NCBI GenBank assembly: GCA_019914945.1
Contig: CM034106.1
Coordinates: forward strand, 1,054,001 to 1,118,000
Direction of reading: 5' to 3'
DNA: 64,000 bases
Origin: Typha latifolia
Lineage: Eukaryota; Streptophyta; Magnoliopsida; Poales; Typhaceae
Of this stretch, positions 41,812 through 53,500 are shown one piece after another. Every line of letters begins with the position of its first letter. Positions within the stretch are counted from its first letter, which is position 1. The position numbers were made by a program, and so were the translations under genes. Below the pieces are notes generated by a model, which was given only the letters and a program-made list of their open reading frames with translations, was not told the origin of the DNA and did not search any database.

Positions 41812-43134
41812 TTAACGGTTGTGGAATTTTGGAGGCGTAGATCGAGGTAGGGCTAGGGTTAAGGATCGGTTCCGGGGAGGAGAAGAGAGGAGGTTGGTTA
41901 TGTATGGATGCGTGAATTTGTTACTAATAAAAAGTGTCCATCTGTTCTAAAAAGAACGGGGACATAATTTAAGTATATTATAATAACGTGTAATATGTAA
42001 AAAAAATCATAGTGTATAAAAATGTAAAATAATTTAAATGCATCATAATAGGGAGTACTCAATTAAAAAATGTGCTGTGAGAAGAGAGGGGCCATCGAGG
42101 TAGATCAGTAAATCCACATTTGGCCAATCATCACATCCCTCACTAATTACATCCACATTGTCGAAGATAGGCTCATGCGAAATGGGAACCGAACAAATCC
42201 AAGGGTCTTCCATGAATGAGGTAGACCGACATAACCCATCCCCATTTCCCAAGGCCCCAAGGCTAGAGCCTAGAGCCTAGAGCCTAGAGATGGGCCACCC
42301 CCACCCAACGTTGAAAATGGTTAGTTGTACTTAGCCTAAACCAGCTAAATTTAGATGTCCAGTCACAGTCTCCGATGCCGCGGGCATGCACAGCCCTATA
42401 TTCACCGTTGCACTATATGAAAGCAACACAGAAAAGAAAACACATATAATATCAAAATGAAGAGGAAGAAAGAAGATGGACTCCTAAACTCCCGCTGGAA
42501 TAGTGATGCGAGGAGGACCCCATAGAAAAATCTCAAACCTACGATCACTCAAAGCCCACCTGATAAATTAATTGGACCGAAAAGAGGAGATGGTGAAGGA
42601 TAAAAGACCGACAAGGTAGGAAAAAGGGCGGTGCTTGAGAACCAACACCTTTGAGACTCCACTGGCAATGCACGAATAAATAAGTAAAGGTGAAGAGGAG
42701 GAGGAGGACACCGAGACGAAGGCTTCTTCTCTTAGCCAACAACACTAGCGGAGGAGAGATAGGGAGAAAGCTGGAGCCTGGAGGAGATAGTAGGATAGAG
42801 ATTTCACATACGATAGAAGAAGGAAAAAGTACTAAGAGAGAGAAGTACAAATTACCACTTAGAAAAGGGGAACCAGAGTTTCAAAGTAACAGTCAAAAAG
42901 TCGATTTACTAGCACAGAATCCTATCTTTCATTCATCTAAGGGGGGTAATGTACGTATGGCATCACTCCAACATTGGGCCACTGAATCAGAGCATGTGTA
43001 CATGTATAGAAAGAAACAGAATCAAAGGGCAGTTAGACTTTGAAAGCAACAATGAATCTCGGGCATGTGTAGATGTTATCAAGAAGTAAAGATAGAATCA
43101 GAGTGGAATTTACAGTCGAAGTGCCGTTGCTATC
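41812..43134. other. Intergenic, no gene recognised
   Basis: This includes the leader of the unresolved exon at 41.8 kb and purine-rich sequence at 42.6-42.9 kb. The open frames here (for example plus strand 42690-43043) are low-complexity Arg/Lys-rich and show no family signature. Confidence 0.4.
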
Positions 43135-45157
43135 TCACAGAGATGGTTGTGGGGGACGCAACCCTCTTCTCCTCTGACTCCTGTTCCTTCTCTCTGCAAG
43201 CATCTTCTTCCCCACATACCTACATAATTAATCCACCAAAACAACAACAAAAAAATAAATAAATAAATCATCATCGTCATCACCGCTTATAATTCCAAGT
43301 AAACATTTTAAAAAAATATAAGAAGAATCCTTTTACCTGCCCATCATCATGAGGGTGGCCTGTGGGTTGGTTCCGGGCGACACCATGAACGTGCTCCCAT
43401 CCACCACCCTCAGATCCCTCACCCCGATCACCCTGAAGTCCCCGTCGACCACCTTCCCCGCGACGCAACCCCCATGGTAGTGCCAGATCGTGGCCACCGT
43501 CCTTCTGCAGAACTCCGCCACCGCCGCGTCGCCCGACGTGTTCGCCGGGAGTGCCGGGCCCACGTACCGGAACTCCCTTCTCCCGCCCCTCCACCACCCC
43601 ACCGCCGATCGGAACTCCTCCATCGACCTCCCTTCCATCACCTCGCCGATGCGCCGAACCCCGGCCACGCACCGGTCCAGGTCCTGCCGGTCGGAGAAGT
43701 AGTTGAAACGGACGATCGGGTTGTCCCGCGGGTCGAGGGAGGAAAGGCGTAGGGAGCCTACCGAGGCCGGGCCGGGGACCTTCTCCATGAGGGTGGCGAC
43801 GGTGACGTAGAGGGGGGAGGAGGGGCTGTGGAGGAAGACGGAGCGAGGAGGAGAGAAGAAGGGAACGACGTTGGAAGCGGCCTCGAGGAAGGGGGAGGAG
43901 TCCTCGTCGGGGGGGATGCCGACGACCTGGATGAGGGAGTGCTCAAGGGGGACGGAGGGGATGACGGAAATGCCGTTGCGGGGGTTGTCGAACACGTGCT
44001 GGCCCACGTGGGGGTTGTCGGCGGCAACGGGGATGCCCCACGAGGAGAGGTAGGCGACGGGGCCGACGCCGCTGAGGAGGAGGAGCTGTGGGCTGCCCAG
44101 GGTGCCGGCGGAGAGCAGAACCTCCCCGCCGGGACGGGTCATCGCGTGGTGGCGGCGGCCGAAACGGTCGCGGAAGACGACGCCGATGGCGGACACGGAG
44201 CTCTGCTGTTGCCTCCCGCGGCGATAGTCTGCTACGTGAAACCGCAGTTAAAAGAGGAAAAAATTACACGCAAGATGTTTGATTGAATGTTCTAATGAGC
44301 AGTAAGCTGCATGTCAGCATGTGTGATCTGAGAGATTACTCAACGTACAAAATAGTCCAGAAACATAAAAGAACACCAATCGAGTATATATATTAGACGG
44401 AGTTAGAACTAAAGATCGAACATTCCTCTCAAAATAAATAAATAAATAAATAAATAAATAAGAAGATCGAATATCGTACGTGTCGCACATAAATCTCAGA
44501 TTTCGACGTACTAAAATGGTATAAAATGTGAAGAGAGAAGTGTGGCATAAGACAATTGAAATTGGCGTATTACCCGAAAGCCTACAGAATAAGTTGCACG
44601 CAAAGTGTTTGTTAGATTGTTAGAATGACTCGTGTATATCGGATTCCGAGGTAAAATTCATCAAGAAACATAACGAACACCAAACCATCAGAGAGGGAGA
44701 GAAGATGAAACAAGAGCTAAATATCTAAAGAACTAGCGCTGCACGCAAATATTTGACGGATTGCTCTAATGAACCATATAGTATGTACCTAGAAGATTCA
44801 AGATAACGAAATCACCAATAAGCAAGAAGAATATTATTTATCATTATCCTTACAGAACACGATACAAGTATCATCAAGAAACATACAGGGAGAGAAATCT
44901 TCGATTATTCTACAGAAAGTTTATATTTACCAACTTTTCCACTTTAAATGATATGCGTTTATTTATAAAGAATAAGCATGCAAGGTGTTTGATTGACAGT
45001 TCTTATACCAATACCCAATAACCAAATATCAGTCACAATTACAGCAAACCGAAAAAAAAAGCACGAAATCGTCAAGAAACAAATAAAGAAAAAGCACGAA
45101 ATCAGAACACAATACGAGATCACTGAACATGAAAACCATCAAGAAATCGACCTAGTC

Positions 45158-45196
<39 letters not shown>

Positions 45197-46018
45197 TCAG
45201 AACCTGGAGGAATGAGATTAAACAAGACTCGATCTACGGTAGCCCGGAGAGCGACATGGATCCGATCCGGCTGAGCAAAAGCGAGCAGATCGGCGGCGCT
45301 GTGCCGTCTTCCCGATGAATCAAACGTCGTCGCCCCAATCTTTGTCCCCGGGATGTGGTGAACCGAGAATCCATTGTAGGGCGTCACGTTCGCCTCAAGC
45401 AGCCCATCCCTAACCGCCGATTGCCAGCTTCTGAGCACTGGCCTAAACGCCACTGCCCTCTCCACCCAATCGTACGACTGGTTCACCAACGGCATGTCCC
45501 ATTGGGTGACAGCACCGCTGAAGAACCCCCGATGCGCGCGGCTGTAGAATCCAGCGTTGATCGCGCTGCTCCCGCCGAGCACGCGGCCTCGCGCGTTGGG
45601 GACGCCGTCCTCGGAGACGAAGGCCTCCGCTGGGGAGTCGGGGGACTCAGTGGATACTAGAGTTTGGAGGAATCCTTCCTGAGTGGCGAGCGACGGAAAC
45701 TCCTCCGGGGCGCCTCCCCGCTCGAGGAGGAGAACGCGGTGGGACTCGGAAAGGGTCGCGGCGAGGGGGCACCCGGCAGTGCCGCCGCCGACTATGATGT
45801 AGTCGTAGTCGGATTCCGGCGGGAAGAGGGAGGCGTCGAGGGTGAAGGAGGCGTAGCTCGAGGTACCTGGATAGAAATGGAGGACGGATCAAGAACCTTG
45901 ACGAAGAGAGATTCGAGAGAGAGATTTGATTACCTTCGAGCGGAACAGCTCCGATGAGGCAGAGGAGGAGGAAGATGCAAAGGATTGGAGAATAAGAAGA
46001 AGAGAGCTTTCTCGCCAT
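43135..46018 (-). CDS. HOTHEAD-like GMC oxidoreductase
   Basis: Four exons (complement): 45934-46018, 45204-45866, 43337-44228, 43135-43219; 574 residues, near the family's usual 580-600. The N-terminus (MARKLSSSYSPILCIFLLLC) is a clear signal peptide. FAD-binding GGGTAG is at residues 55-60 and the GMC signature GRVLGGSSAIN at 122-132. The second signature region reads GEVLLSAGTLGSPQLLLLSGVGP. The catalytic His lies in IWHYHGG, about residue 500, followed by VVDGSTFMVSPGTNPQATLMMMGR|YVGKKM. HOTHEAD-type enzymes oxidise long-chain omega-hydroxy fatty acids for cutin and affect organ fusion; other clade members are less known, so substrate is inferred. The start of exon 3 is a NAGNAG acceptor (TAGCAG). 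The last exon was chosen because it restores the conserved GRYxG. Confidence 0.93.
44431..44461. repeat. (AAAT)n microsatellite in GMC intron
   Basis: Seven or more AAAT units. Confidence 0.9.
45162..45192 (+). repeat. (GA)n microsatellite beside a GMC donor site
   Basis: About 15 GA units lie just inside the intron, about 12 bp from the exon edge at 45204. On the transcript this is a CT run right after the donor. Confidence 0.9.
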
Positions 46019-47511
46019 TTCTTGGCCTAGGGTTTCGTTCGTTAGTTCGATCGAGAGTGAGAGTGAGAGTGAGAGAGAGATGTAGAACTGGAGGAGGTTA
46101 TGGGGAGCGGGAAATGGAAACCAAGAGCTCGGTGGAGACCTACAATTACAAGACTACCCTCAATAGGAAGCGGTTACGGTGAGTTGGGTAAGTACGGATT
46201 GAAGGACTGTTCGTGGACGTCTAAAAGCTAAAAAAATTATTTTGAATAATTTTCGTACATATATCCAAATGATCGAATAGCTAGCTCTGCATGTTCAATA
46301 TAATTACTAAATTGCCACGATAACTGCAGATAAGGAAGGTTTTTATAAGCATTTTTACGTAAATTATGTGTATTTTATTATTAAAAAAAATATGCATCTT
46401 ATATAAAAACTAAACACATTAAGTTACAAAATTTCAATTTAGAAAAATTGATTAAAATATTTTTATATTTTATTTTTATTATCATTTACATCATATCTTA
46501 TCAATATTTATCAATTGACTCTACGTTATGAATTTAATCCTCAAAAATATTATAATGTTAGTTTTCTTGACCGAAGGTAATCATATATATATATTATAAC
46601 TTTCTATGTTAAATATCTCTTTGAAAACACTTTCTCTCACAAGATATCAAAACCTCACTTTCCTAAACTCCTATTCTCCTCTCCCTAAATTCTTAGTCTC
46701 CTCGTCAAAATCTGACAACAATAATTAATCTTTTCTGACGATATTTTTCTCTGGCAGTAATCATCATAGATCTTCTCCAAAAGACTAGGGTGGCAAAGCA
46801 CTAATTCTAAAAGGCTAAGAAAGAAAGATACTTTAGTTTTTATATATTTTATTTTTAAGAATAACTGAATATTTTTTATCCAGTTGGTTGTCGTCGAGTT
46901 AAATTTATCTTGAGGTTGTCTATTGATGAATATGTACTTAAATTTATCTTGAGGTTATCGATTGATAAATATGTAGGATGTAAATGATAATAAAGACAAA
47001 AAAGAACATTTTATTTTCGATCAATTTTCCTAAATTTTAAGAGTTTTTCTACAAATAGCCCCCTAGCTGTTCTAATAAATTATATTTCTTATCCTTATTA
47101 TATGTATAATAGTATCAGTACTATTTAGAAATTCACTAGAAAAGACCAATAGCACTGCTTAAAGCATAGTTACCTGATAAGATGTAATAATATCATTGAT
47201 CGAACTCGAGTATGATGAACATGAGCAACCGTGAAGAATGGGATCGAAACTGCCAGCAAATGCTAAAGAAATATATGTTTTTCTTCTTATTTTCCCTTTG
47301 AATGCTTTAAATCCAATTTGGATACATAACTGGGACAATAATAACACACATTAGAGCGAGATCCATGGGAAAGTGAAGCCAGTAACAGCAAAGTTGTTAT
47401 CTTCAACGTAATATCAAAATTTAGCTGTACATAAATATGGCAACTGGTAACCTTAGGCTATCTGAGGTCATGAAAGCTCCCAGGAAGAGGCCATGGAAAT
47501 CTAACAAAGTG
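46019..47511. other. Intergenic between GMC and FGGY genes
   Basis: AT-rich; no gene recognised. It holds the GMC promoter at its left and the FGGY 3' UTR at its right. A 38-bp tandem duplication (AAATTTATCTTGAGGTT, then ATTGAT(G/A)AATATGTA) lies at 46901-46976. Confidence 0.5.
46901..46976. repeat. 38-bp tandem duplication
   Basis: Two adjacent copies begin AAATTTATCTTGAGGTT and differ at about four positions. Confidence 0.85.
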
Positions 47512-50500
47512 TTACTCCAACGCTTGCGTCATTATTGACCGGTAAGAGAGTTGTTGCTCGTAGAGTGACCTAAAAATCTGGTATTTTGCGTCGTGATACT
47601 TCTTCACCCTTGGGTCTTTCGATGGATGGACAACCTGCAAAACCTCACAGCAGAAAATCATGCTTCAAAAAAATTTCATCTTACCCCTAAGATCATTGGT
47701 GTTAGGAAACTTCAAAAGAAGTGATTAATTATCAACCTAAGCAGATGTTCAGGGATGTATAATGAATTTACTAGTTATAGTGAAAGGAACAGTTGTAAGT
47801 AAATAACACATGCCTGCCCTGCTGCATTTAATGCTTTCATAGCTTCATGAAGGCCTGAATATCTCTTTGCAGCAACAGCACCTAAAATGGCTGCACCTAA
47901 GAGCACAGATTCGTTTTCTCTAGGAAGAATAATTGGACATCCTGTATATAAAAAGACAAACCGTGTATTTATATATATATAGGGGTTATATATATAGGGG
48001 GGAGAGAGAGAGAGAGAGACTTGCCAATAATATCTGCATGTTCCTGAATATACACTGAGTTCTTCGCAAGTCCACCGCATGCCAGAAGTGTGTCAATCTG
48101 CAGTTGAAGCAAACAAATATAAAATTTGCAAGGTAGGATGGGGTCAATCCACATGATATTGCAAGAGTTTTGTCGAATAATTTGAAGTGCTATAATTTAG
48201 ACAATCTTTTTCCAAGAACAAAATTTTAAGATAGTGGTAATATGTGTAACAAAATATGTAAAAGTTTACAGACTATATTTCTTGGATAAGTGCAACCAAA
48301 GTGTCTCATCAGACTGATCTAGCTAGGCATCTAATTAACACAAGTTTCATCATTGAACTTGGAATTCAGTTCCACACATCATAGTGTATCATCAGACTAT
48401 CACATATTTATGTATATAATGTTGTTCGGCTCCAACAATGTATAAACCATGTAGAAAGATGTCCATCAGTGTACATGAACAAACAATAAATCAGTACCTT
48501 GTGCCCATGAGAATTGCAATGCTCCACGATGTGGCGTGTGCCATATGCAATGCCCTGAATTGTTGCTAGGTAAAGCAATGCGAGATGTTTCTCACTCGAA
48601 TCAAGCGTCAAACCGCAGACCATTCCTTTGGATTTTGGATCAGCTACCGGTGATCTACCGCATCACAGTGGATGATTTCATTAAAATCAAGCAACAATGT
48701 ATTGACTTGAACAAAGAAAATCTATATTTAGGAAGGCACAGAACACTAGTATCAAGTACTAAAGCAGCAACAACACTAGCAGTGCACATTTGTATTTCTT
48801 ATTAAACTTGAAACATATGATTGCTAAGGAATGGTGAGAGGACCCTGTCCTTGAACCTTGAATAACAGAGGTAGCAGCAGATTTGGTCGTCTGGTCACAG
48901 CTTCAAGTCAGGTCAAACACTAGTAACTAGGAAGAGACCTAAGCTTGCTCTAACCAACCAGCAAATCAGGTCTACTGACCCAAACATAAACCATTTAACA
49001 AGAAACAATACCAGTTCAACATGAACTACACTGTCAAGAGAAATTGAGATCACTTGAATAACTAGGGGGAAAAGTATCTTTTAGGCATACATATGTTAAC
49101 ATAACATAGCCAAATTACAGTGTAGAAGGGAAAACAATAAAACCACACGAATCAGAGTTATATGAGGTGAAACAATTACTGATTGAAAAGCCATTCTGGC
49201 ATAAAACAGATAACTCAAATGGCGATAAAGATGCTAACAACACATGCACATTAATGAAGAATATCTTTTGCACCTGTTTCCATGGAAGTCCGGGAGGACA
49301 TGTACATCTTCAGTCAAGGCAGAAAGAAATGCAGCATTTCTGTCATGCAAAATTGACTCCAATATTTTGTTCAACAACTCGTATATGGATGAACCTAAAC
49401 AAATTTAGAAAGAAAGAATAGTCACAACTTACAAGTTTCTTAATATGATTTAGTAATGACTAGCAAAAGCTGTGCCTACATCACTACATGTAAAAGAAAT
49501 TTTGACCAACTGATGATATTTCAGCTTATATTGACACACCTCTGCAGGTACAAATATGACTCACTTTGAGAAGCAGCACGGTTAGCAAGAAGAGGAGCAG
49601 CAACGTGGTTTTCAACAATATAATCTAAAAGGGCGCCGGTTGCGCTTTGTCCACCTTCCGTGAGCCAATATTCAGGTACCATTGCTAAAAATGCAATCAA
49701 GAAAAAGTAAATACCAAATATAATTTGGTCAACAGTTGAATATCAGTCTATACGAACCAGAGCCACAAAAAGCAAGGGAAATAAATAGAAAAGAAAGCAA
49801 GCAATAAAGGATAAAGGCAACAGAATTGGTAAATAGGATATCAGGTTATCAAGAGCAGAAGCAGGTCATTCAGAGTCAAAGCTGTACCAGACCAGAATGG
49901 TCCCCAGACACCTGGGATAAACAGTTTGTTCTTTGAGATAGCCATGTGACAAGTAGATGTTCCACAAACTAAGACCATCCGATGGCACATTGCATCTTCA
50001 TCAGTCACTGGAAGAATCAACACTCTCTCCATTAAAACATACCTATCCAGAACAATTTATGATGCTATCAATTTTATGTACATGAAGCATCACCGGTAAG
50101 TACACACACCATCAGTTTTAGACTCTGATAAAGGTACACTTTCCATAACTCCAATGCCACCAGCATGAGCATCAATAAGTGAAGTTCCTACAGGAGTCCC
50201 AGCTAATAGACCCAGTTCCTGAGATTAAAAGAAAAAATATTTATCAAAAGGAAATAAGCAGATAATACAATATACATATAGCCACCGTGTAAGAAAAACT
50301 AAATACAGCTGGCCTATTTTATAAGTGCAATATATGGTCTCCCCTAGCATTCAACCTCGAGGAGGTGGAATCTTCAATCAATTTAACAATAACTACTAAG
50401 TTTCTTGCCTTTGCAGCAGCAGGTGTCAAACCAGAACCCAACGGATGGCCAGGAAAAGCAACACTTCGTCCTGTTTGAATATTTATATCAAGTAATTAGT

Positions 50501-53500
50501 TCATAGAGATTTGAATAAAGCAAGCTAAAAGTTATAAACAACGAGGAAAGCAATATCACGAAAGCCCTTCCACTGTCAAATATTCTGACATGACAATGGT
50601 GGTCACTAACAAAAATTTACTAAACAATCTATTGTCAATTTATTTCACAGTACTGCAACAATATATGAATCAAACTCTAGGTAAGACGTAAAAATGTTAA
50701 ATGCAAGCTGTATCTCATAAAAGAGTTTCAATCTATTAGGCAAGACTTTTACCAACTTTGATTCACAAAAGACTTGACATCAAGTGATCAGAAACCATTG
50801 GTGCCATCAGCTATGCTTCTAAATGGAACCAGTCACATCTATATAAAGAATAGACAACCTACCTTCACAATAACTACTGAACACACATAGCTATGTTTTT
50901 CTGTACTCTTTCCACAACAAGAGAAATCCTCAATGAAGAGGGGCATATGACAGTAAAGCCTTTTCAACTACGATCATAGAGATCAAACAGTAACTCTTAA
51001 AACTGTCTTAGCTCTTGATACTCAAGATTTATCTTTCACTAACTAGATTATTGGGTCCTCTGTTCAAACTTAAAGAATCTTTACATAATTAATAGACTTC
51101 TGGTGATCTTTCTTTTTGACTGGAAAAGGATAATCATGTGTCTGAATGAAACTTATTTGCAAGAGTTGACCTGCAAAAGATATGTCTAGCAATGTGCTCA
51201 TAGATTTAGCAGTATTTGACTTTGCTTTTCAATTTTCTAATATTTTCCTATGAAACTAAAGTGTAATTGCAGGAAATAGGTTTGCCCAATGCCAACTGGA
51301 TCAAATAGTCCAATTGAATGACGAGAATACTGTGATGCTTAACTGCGACCCAAACAAAAGAAGAAAAACAAACTTAAGCATATGACTTATCCATCTACAG
51401 CATTACAAATAACAGCTATAGTAAGATAAATGGTAAGATAATGAACATGAAAGTTTAGCAAACTTTCTTGTGGAGGATCGTAAGACGGCAAAGTGGCAGA
51501 TGAATATTAGCAATGAGAAAATTAGTACTATTTGTTTAAATAATGCATCAGCTCAGCATTTAACTATGCCGTACCTTGTAAGACTTGTCTTAGTATCATA
51601 AAAAGAATAACTGATTAAGAGCATCTCTAACCGGGCTCCAAAACTTCAAATTTGGAGCCCGGTGGAGCTCCAACCGGGCTTCAAATGGAGCCAGCTACAG
51701 TGAAGCTCCAAATTTGGAGCCCAACTCCAATACTATTTAACTTTTAAAAATTTTAATTTTGCCCTACAAAAGCTTAATCCAAAATTTTAAATTTTGTCTG
51801 TATCCTTTATTAAATAATCTAATTAATTAAACTGAATATATAATTAGTTTTGCTAATCAATTTCTAATAAAAATAGTACCATTGGAAAGGTCTCATCAAG
51901 ATCTTTAGAATGAGTCTAATATTAAATTATTTAAGTTATTTTAAATTTTTTATTTTTATTTCGTGTAATATAATTTCGACAAGGATTCTAGTTTCAGCCG
52001 ATCCCGAGTGGGATCGGTCAGCTGCTGTGACAGCTGCAGCAACTGTCAGAGAGAGAGAGAGAGAGATTAAAAAAAAAGAGGGTGAGAGAGAGAGAAAATT
52101 GAAGAGAGAGTGAGGGAAAGGGAAAGATTAAAAAAAAAAAAGTAAGAGAGAGAGAGAGAGAGAAAGATAGGAAAAAAAAGTATAGGAGAGAATGAATATT
52201 TCAGACTAACAGTTAGAGGGATAGGAAAGAAGAGAGGGAGGAAGAGAGATTTTTATTTTTTAGGCTTTATATGTAAGTAATTATTATTTCTTATTTTCTT
52301 ATAATTTTTTCTAAATTTTTAGAAATTTCTCAACATTTTTAATAATATTTAGAATTTTATTTAATTAAAATAGTCCGATCCGATACGGCCGATACGTATC
52401 GTTTTTCCGGACGGCCGATCCCGATCCCGATACCGATTTTTGGAACCTTGAATTTCGATGTGTTTAATTAAAAAAATAGTAATTTAAAATTATTTCTAAA
52501 ACTATTGAATATTAGTCTTATAATAAAGATATCGATGAGAGTTTTCTAACCATATATTTTTTATTAAAAAATAATAACATTAAGAGGACTTATTAAGTGA
52601 TTTAAAATATAATATATATATATTATATTAATTAAATAATAAATTTAGAGCCCAATGCATTGAAGTGCACCTGACTCTTGGCTCTACCTCCCTTGGAGAT
52701 GCTCTAATGCAATTTAGGGAACTAATACATATTGCCTTTTTAATTTAGACAATTATTTATGGTCCTTTCCAAATCTTAGTGTGTCAATCATTCTTAGTTT
52801 CTTTGTTATTTTCTTTTCTTCCAATGTCCATCATTCAAGCAGTATTTTATAAGTTTGAAATGCACAAGTGGTCACTAAACAGCTAAAGGAAAACTTAATA
52901 TCGTGCCACCAAAGAAAATGACTAATTGTCACCTTATCAGAACCAAGCTATAGTAAATCATATACCAATTTTTGCATGATTCCCTTCCACAAGGTCTTCC
53001 AAACCTACTTCTTCCCAAAATACATCATCCCATCCACATGCTTCCATGTCACGGGAATCTACCTCCCTAGCCAGTTCCATATGTGCATGCCCAAGGTATG
53101 TCCACTTGCAGACTGTTGTACATAAGCTCCTTGTATCATCTCCTGTCGCTCTATGGAAGTGCACATACAACAGATCAGGATAAACTATATACGGAAATCA
53201 AGTAAAAGAACAATGAAAATTATCACCTGTATGCTAACCAATCGCTTAAATCCATCCACCTAAACACCATTGACCAAGACTCTGGCAGGTTCTCTTTAAC
53301 CCATAATAGCTTGAAAACAGAAAAATATTAAATGAAATTTCAACCATCAAGCAATATAAAGATGACAAAGAACGAACAACTATGAACAACTTTCAGTCTT
53401 TACTTCTGAGAGAACTTTCAGCATTTTTTGTGAAAATAAAAGAACTGAAAGCATGATGCACAACATGCTTTCTAACTATTATTCATGGAGGCGGTCAGGA

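Noticed and set aside
42690..43043. 117-residue Arg/Lys-rich frame
   Set aside because: Low-complexity purine-rich sequence without domain or conservation that I can recognise.
43135..43219. Alternative last GMC exon ending REKEQESEEKRVASPTTISVR
   Set aside because: A later AG acceptor in the same sequence also keeps a frame, but the chosen acceptor restores the conserved GRYxG expected in the family.
43474..44286. Long plus-strand frames
   Set aside because: Antisense shadows of the GC-rich GMC oxidoreductase exons.
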